DNA of 6,110 nt, taken from assembly GCA_965363675.1 (NCBI GenBank), contig CBDTTW010000186.1, positions 1 to 6,110 on the forward strand, written 5' to 3'. Within the stretch, counting starts at the first letter, position 1. Every line of letters begins with the position of its first letter. The notes under the pieces were generated by a model, which was given only the letters and a program-made list of their open reading frames with translations, was not told where the DNA came from and made no database searches. Origin of the DNA: CBDTTW01 sp965363675. GTDB lineage: Bacteria; Bacteroidota; Rhodothermia; Rhodothermales; DASSAV01. Positions 4,773-6,110 of this stretch are shown here, piece by piece. The position numbers and the translations under genes are program-made.

Positions 4773-6110
4773 ATGCACGCTCTAGCCGTACAAACCGTCT
4801 GGTCCGCCAGTCTGGACGCCATCGCCGAAGTCATTTCGCCGCAGTCGTTCCAGACGTGGTTCTACCCGTTGAAGCCGGTCACCTTCATGGAGGACACCGA
4901 CGCCGCCGAGCTGGTGGTAGAGGTTCCGAGCCCGTTTCACGGCGAATGGCTCTCCGAGCGCTACAGCCCGCTGCTCGACGCGGCGCTGACGCGCAACACC
5001 GGCAAGCCGGCGCGCGTGTGCTTCCGGGCGCGCGAAGGGCGCGAGATCCCGGCCGAGGAAGAGGCGCCGGCGCGGCCCGCCCCGCGCGCGCCGGAGGCCC
5101 GCCCGGCCGCCGCCCCGGAGCAGACGGCGGCCGCGCGCCGCGAGTCGTACCTGAACGCGCGGTACACGTTCGCCAACTACATCGTAGGCGACTGCAACCG
5201 GCTCGCCTGGAGCGCCGCCGAAGCCATCGCGGCCAAGCCGGGGGCGACGAGCTTCAACCCGCTGGTTATATATGGCGGCGTGGGTCTGGGCAAGACGCAC
5301 CTTGCGCAGGCTATCGGCAACGCGGTGCTGGAGACGCGCCCCGAGCTGGTGGTGCGCTACCGCCCCTGCGACCAGTTCATCTCGGAGTTCGTCAGCTCGG
5401 TGCAGCAGAACAAGGTGGGCGAGTTTGCGGCCTACTACCGCAATACCGACGTGCTCATCGTGGACGACATCCAGTTCCTGGCGGGCAAGGAAAAGACCCA
5501 GGAGGGATTCTTCCACATCTTCAACGATCTGCACCAGCGCGGCAAGCAGATCGTGCTGTGCGCCGACCGCTCGCCGAAGGACATCAAGGGCATCGAGGAG
5601 CGGCTGCTTTCGCGGTTCATGTGGGGCCTGAGCGCCGAGCTTCAGGCGCCGGACTACCTGACGCGCACGGCGATCCTAAAGCAGCGCGCCGAGGCGGAAG
5701 GCATGGCGCTTCCGGATGAGGTGGTCTCGTTCGTGGCGGGCTACATCAACCGCAACGTGCGCGAGGTCGAAGGGGCCTTTACGCGTCTCGTGGCGCATGC
5801 CCGGATCAGCAAAGGCCAACTCACGCTGGAGTCGGTGAAGGTGCTGCTGGCGGATCTGCTGCCCTCGGGGGCCTCGGCGGCGCTTCGCGTGGACGACATC
5901 CGCGACGCAGTCAGCCGGATCTACAACCTGCCGCCCGAGGCGCTGCTGGGCCGCAGCCGCAAGCGCGACGTGGTCAATGCGCGCCAGGTGGCGATGTTTC
6001 TGAGCAAGGAGCTGACGACGCATACGCTGGCCGTGATCGGGTCGCACTTCGGCGGGCGCGACCATTCGACGGTGGTGCATGCCTGCGCCGCCGTGCAGGA
6101 CCGGCTCGAC
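4773..6110 (+). CDS. dnaA: Chromosomal replication initiator protein DnaA (3' end outside window)
   Basis: DnaA binds DnaA boxes at the origin, forms an ATP-dependent filament, opens the duplex and helps load the replicative helicase. The first 446 residues are visible with no stop. Domain I (1 to about 85) contains SPQSFQTWFYPLKPV at 22-36. Domain II (about 88-124) is a short Ala/Pro/Glu/Arg-rich linker. Domain III, the AAA+ module (about 125-345), has Walker A GGVGLGKT at 168-175, Walker B VLIVDDIQF at 227-235 (Asp231/Asp232), sensor 1 CADRSPKDI, the arginine finger Arg281 in LLSRFMWGL, and sensor 2 Arg330 in NVREVEGAF. Domain IV (about 365 on) has LLGRSRKRDVVNARQVAMFL and the signature GGRDHSTV at 427-434. 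Family proteins end roughly 20-35 residues after this signature block, so little is missing. The ATG at 4773 gives a normal domain I; only a weak AGG at 4762-4764 could act as ribosome site. The core wording resembles Bacteroidota/Rhodothermota DnaA. Confidence 0.99.
   Translation, partial: MHALAVQTVWSASLDAIAEVISPQSFQTWFYPLKPVTFMEDTDAAELVVEVPSPFHGEWLSERYSPLLDAALTRNTGKPARVCFRAREGREIPAEEEAPARPAPRAPEARPAAAPEQTAAARRESYLNARYTFANYIVGDCNRLAWSAAEAIAAKPGATSFNPLVIYGGVGLGKTHLAQAIGNAVLETRPELVVRYRPCDQFISEFVSSVQQNKVGEFAAYYRNTDVLIVDDIQFLAGKEKTQEGFFHIFNDLHQRGKQIVLCADRSPKDIKGIEERLLSRFMWGLSAELQAPDYLTRTAILKQRAEAEGMALPDEVVSFVAGYINRNVREVEGAFTRLVAHARISKGQLTLESVKVLLADLLPSGASAALRVDDIRDAVSRIYNLPPEALLGRSRKRDVVNARQVAMFLSKELTTHTLAVIGSHFGGRDHSTVVHACAAVQDRLD

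Noticed and set aside
4782..5534. 250-codon minus-strand frame opposite dnaA
   Set aside because: Complement of a fully recognisable dnaA; no independent support.

Overview
The window looks like the start-of-chromosome neighbourhood of a GC-rich bacterium, most likely of the Bacteroidota/Rhodothermota group (Rhodothermus/Salinibacter-like). Three things point there: the wording of the DnaA AAA+ core, high GC with strongly GC-ending codons, and the lack of clear GGAGG-type Shine-Dalgarno sequences in front of the genes. The phylum call is an inference from remembered sequence patterns, not a search.

Layout, left to right. Bases 1-115 (minus strand) hold the 5' end of a secreted-protein gene, recognisable only by its signal peptide and cut by the window edge. 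Just upstream of it, and probably in the same operon, is a 259-residue cytidine deaminase (156-935, minus). It has two deaminase-fold halves: the N-terminal half has lost the zinc site and the C-terminal half keeps it. A 429-base divergent intergenic region (936-1364) with an AT-rich island follows. Next is a 744-residue cytoplasmic sensor protein (1365-3599, plus) with the order PAS, PAS, GAF, PAS and an HPK7-type histidine kinase core. Its ATP-binding half appears to lack key motifs. A perfect 15-bp hairpin terminator closes this gene. Converging on it from the right are tRNA-Leu(UAA) (3665-3749, minus) and a small uncharacterised coiled-coil protein (3817-4311, minus).

The 461 bases between that small gene and dnaA contain a cluster of DnaA-box-like sites, one a perfect consensus, and a good sigma70-like promoter. 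This is the likely chromosomal origin and the dnaA control region. dnaA (4773 onward, plus) fills the rest of the window and is cut near its C-terminus.

How the parts relate. dnaA and the upstream boxes form the usual initiator/origin pair, and the closeness of boxes to promoter suggests autoregulation. The coiled-coil gene diverges from dnaA across the origin. The sensor protein has no response regulator in the window and looks like a single-gene unit. The deaminase is a pyrimidine-salvage enzyme with no visible link to the rest. I see no mobile element, CRISPR array or obvious defence system. The points most worth following are the reversed tandem deaminase, the degenerate kinase core with a FixL-like PAS, and the arrangement of DnaA boxes around a GC palindrome.
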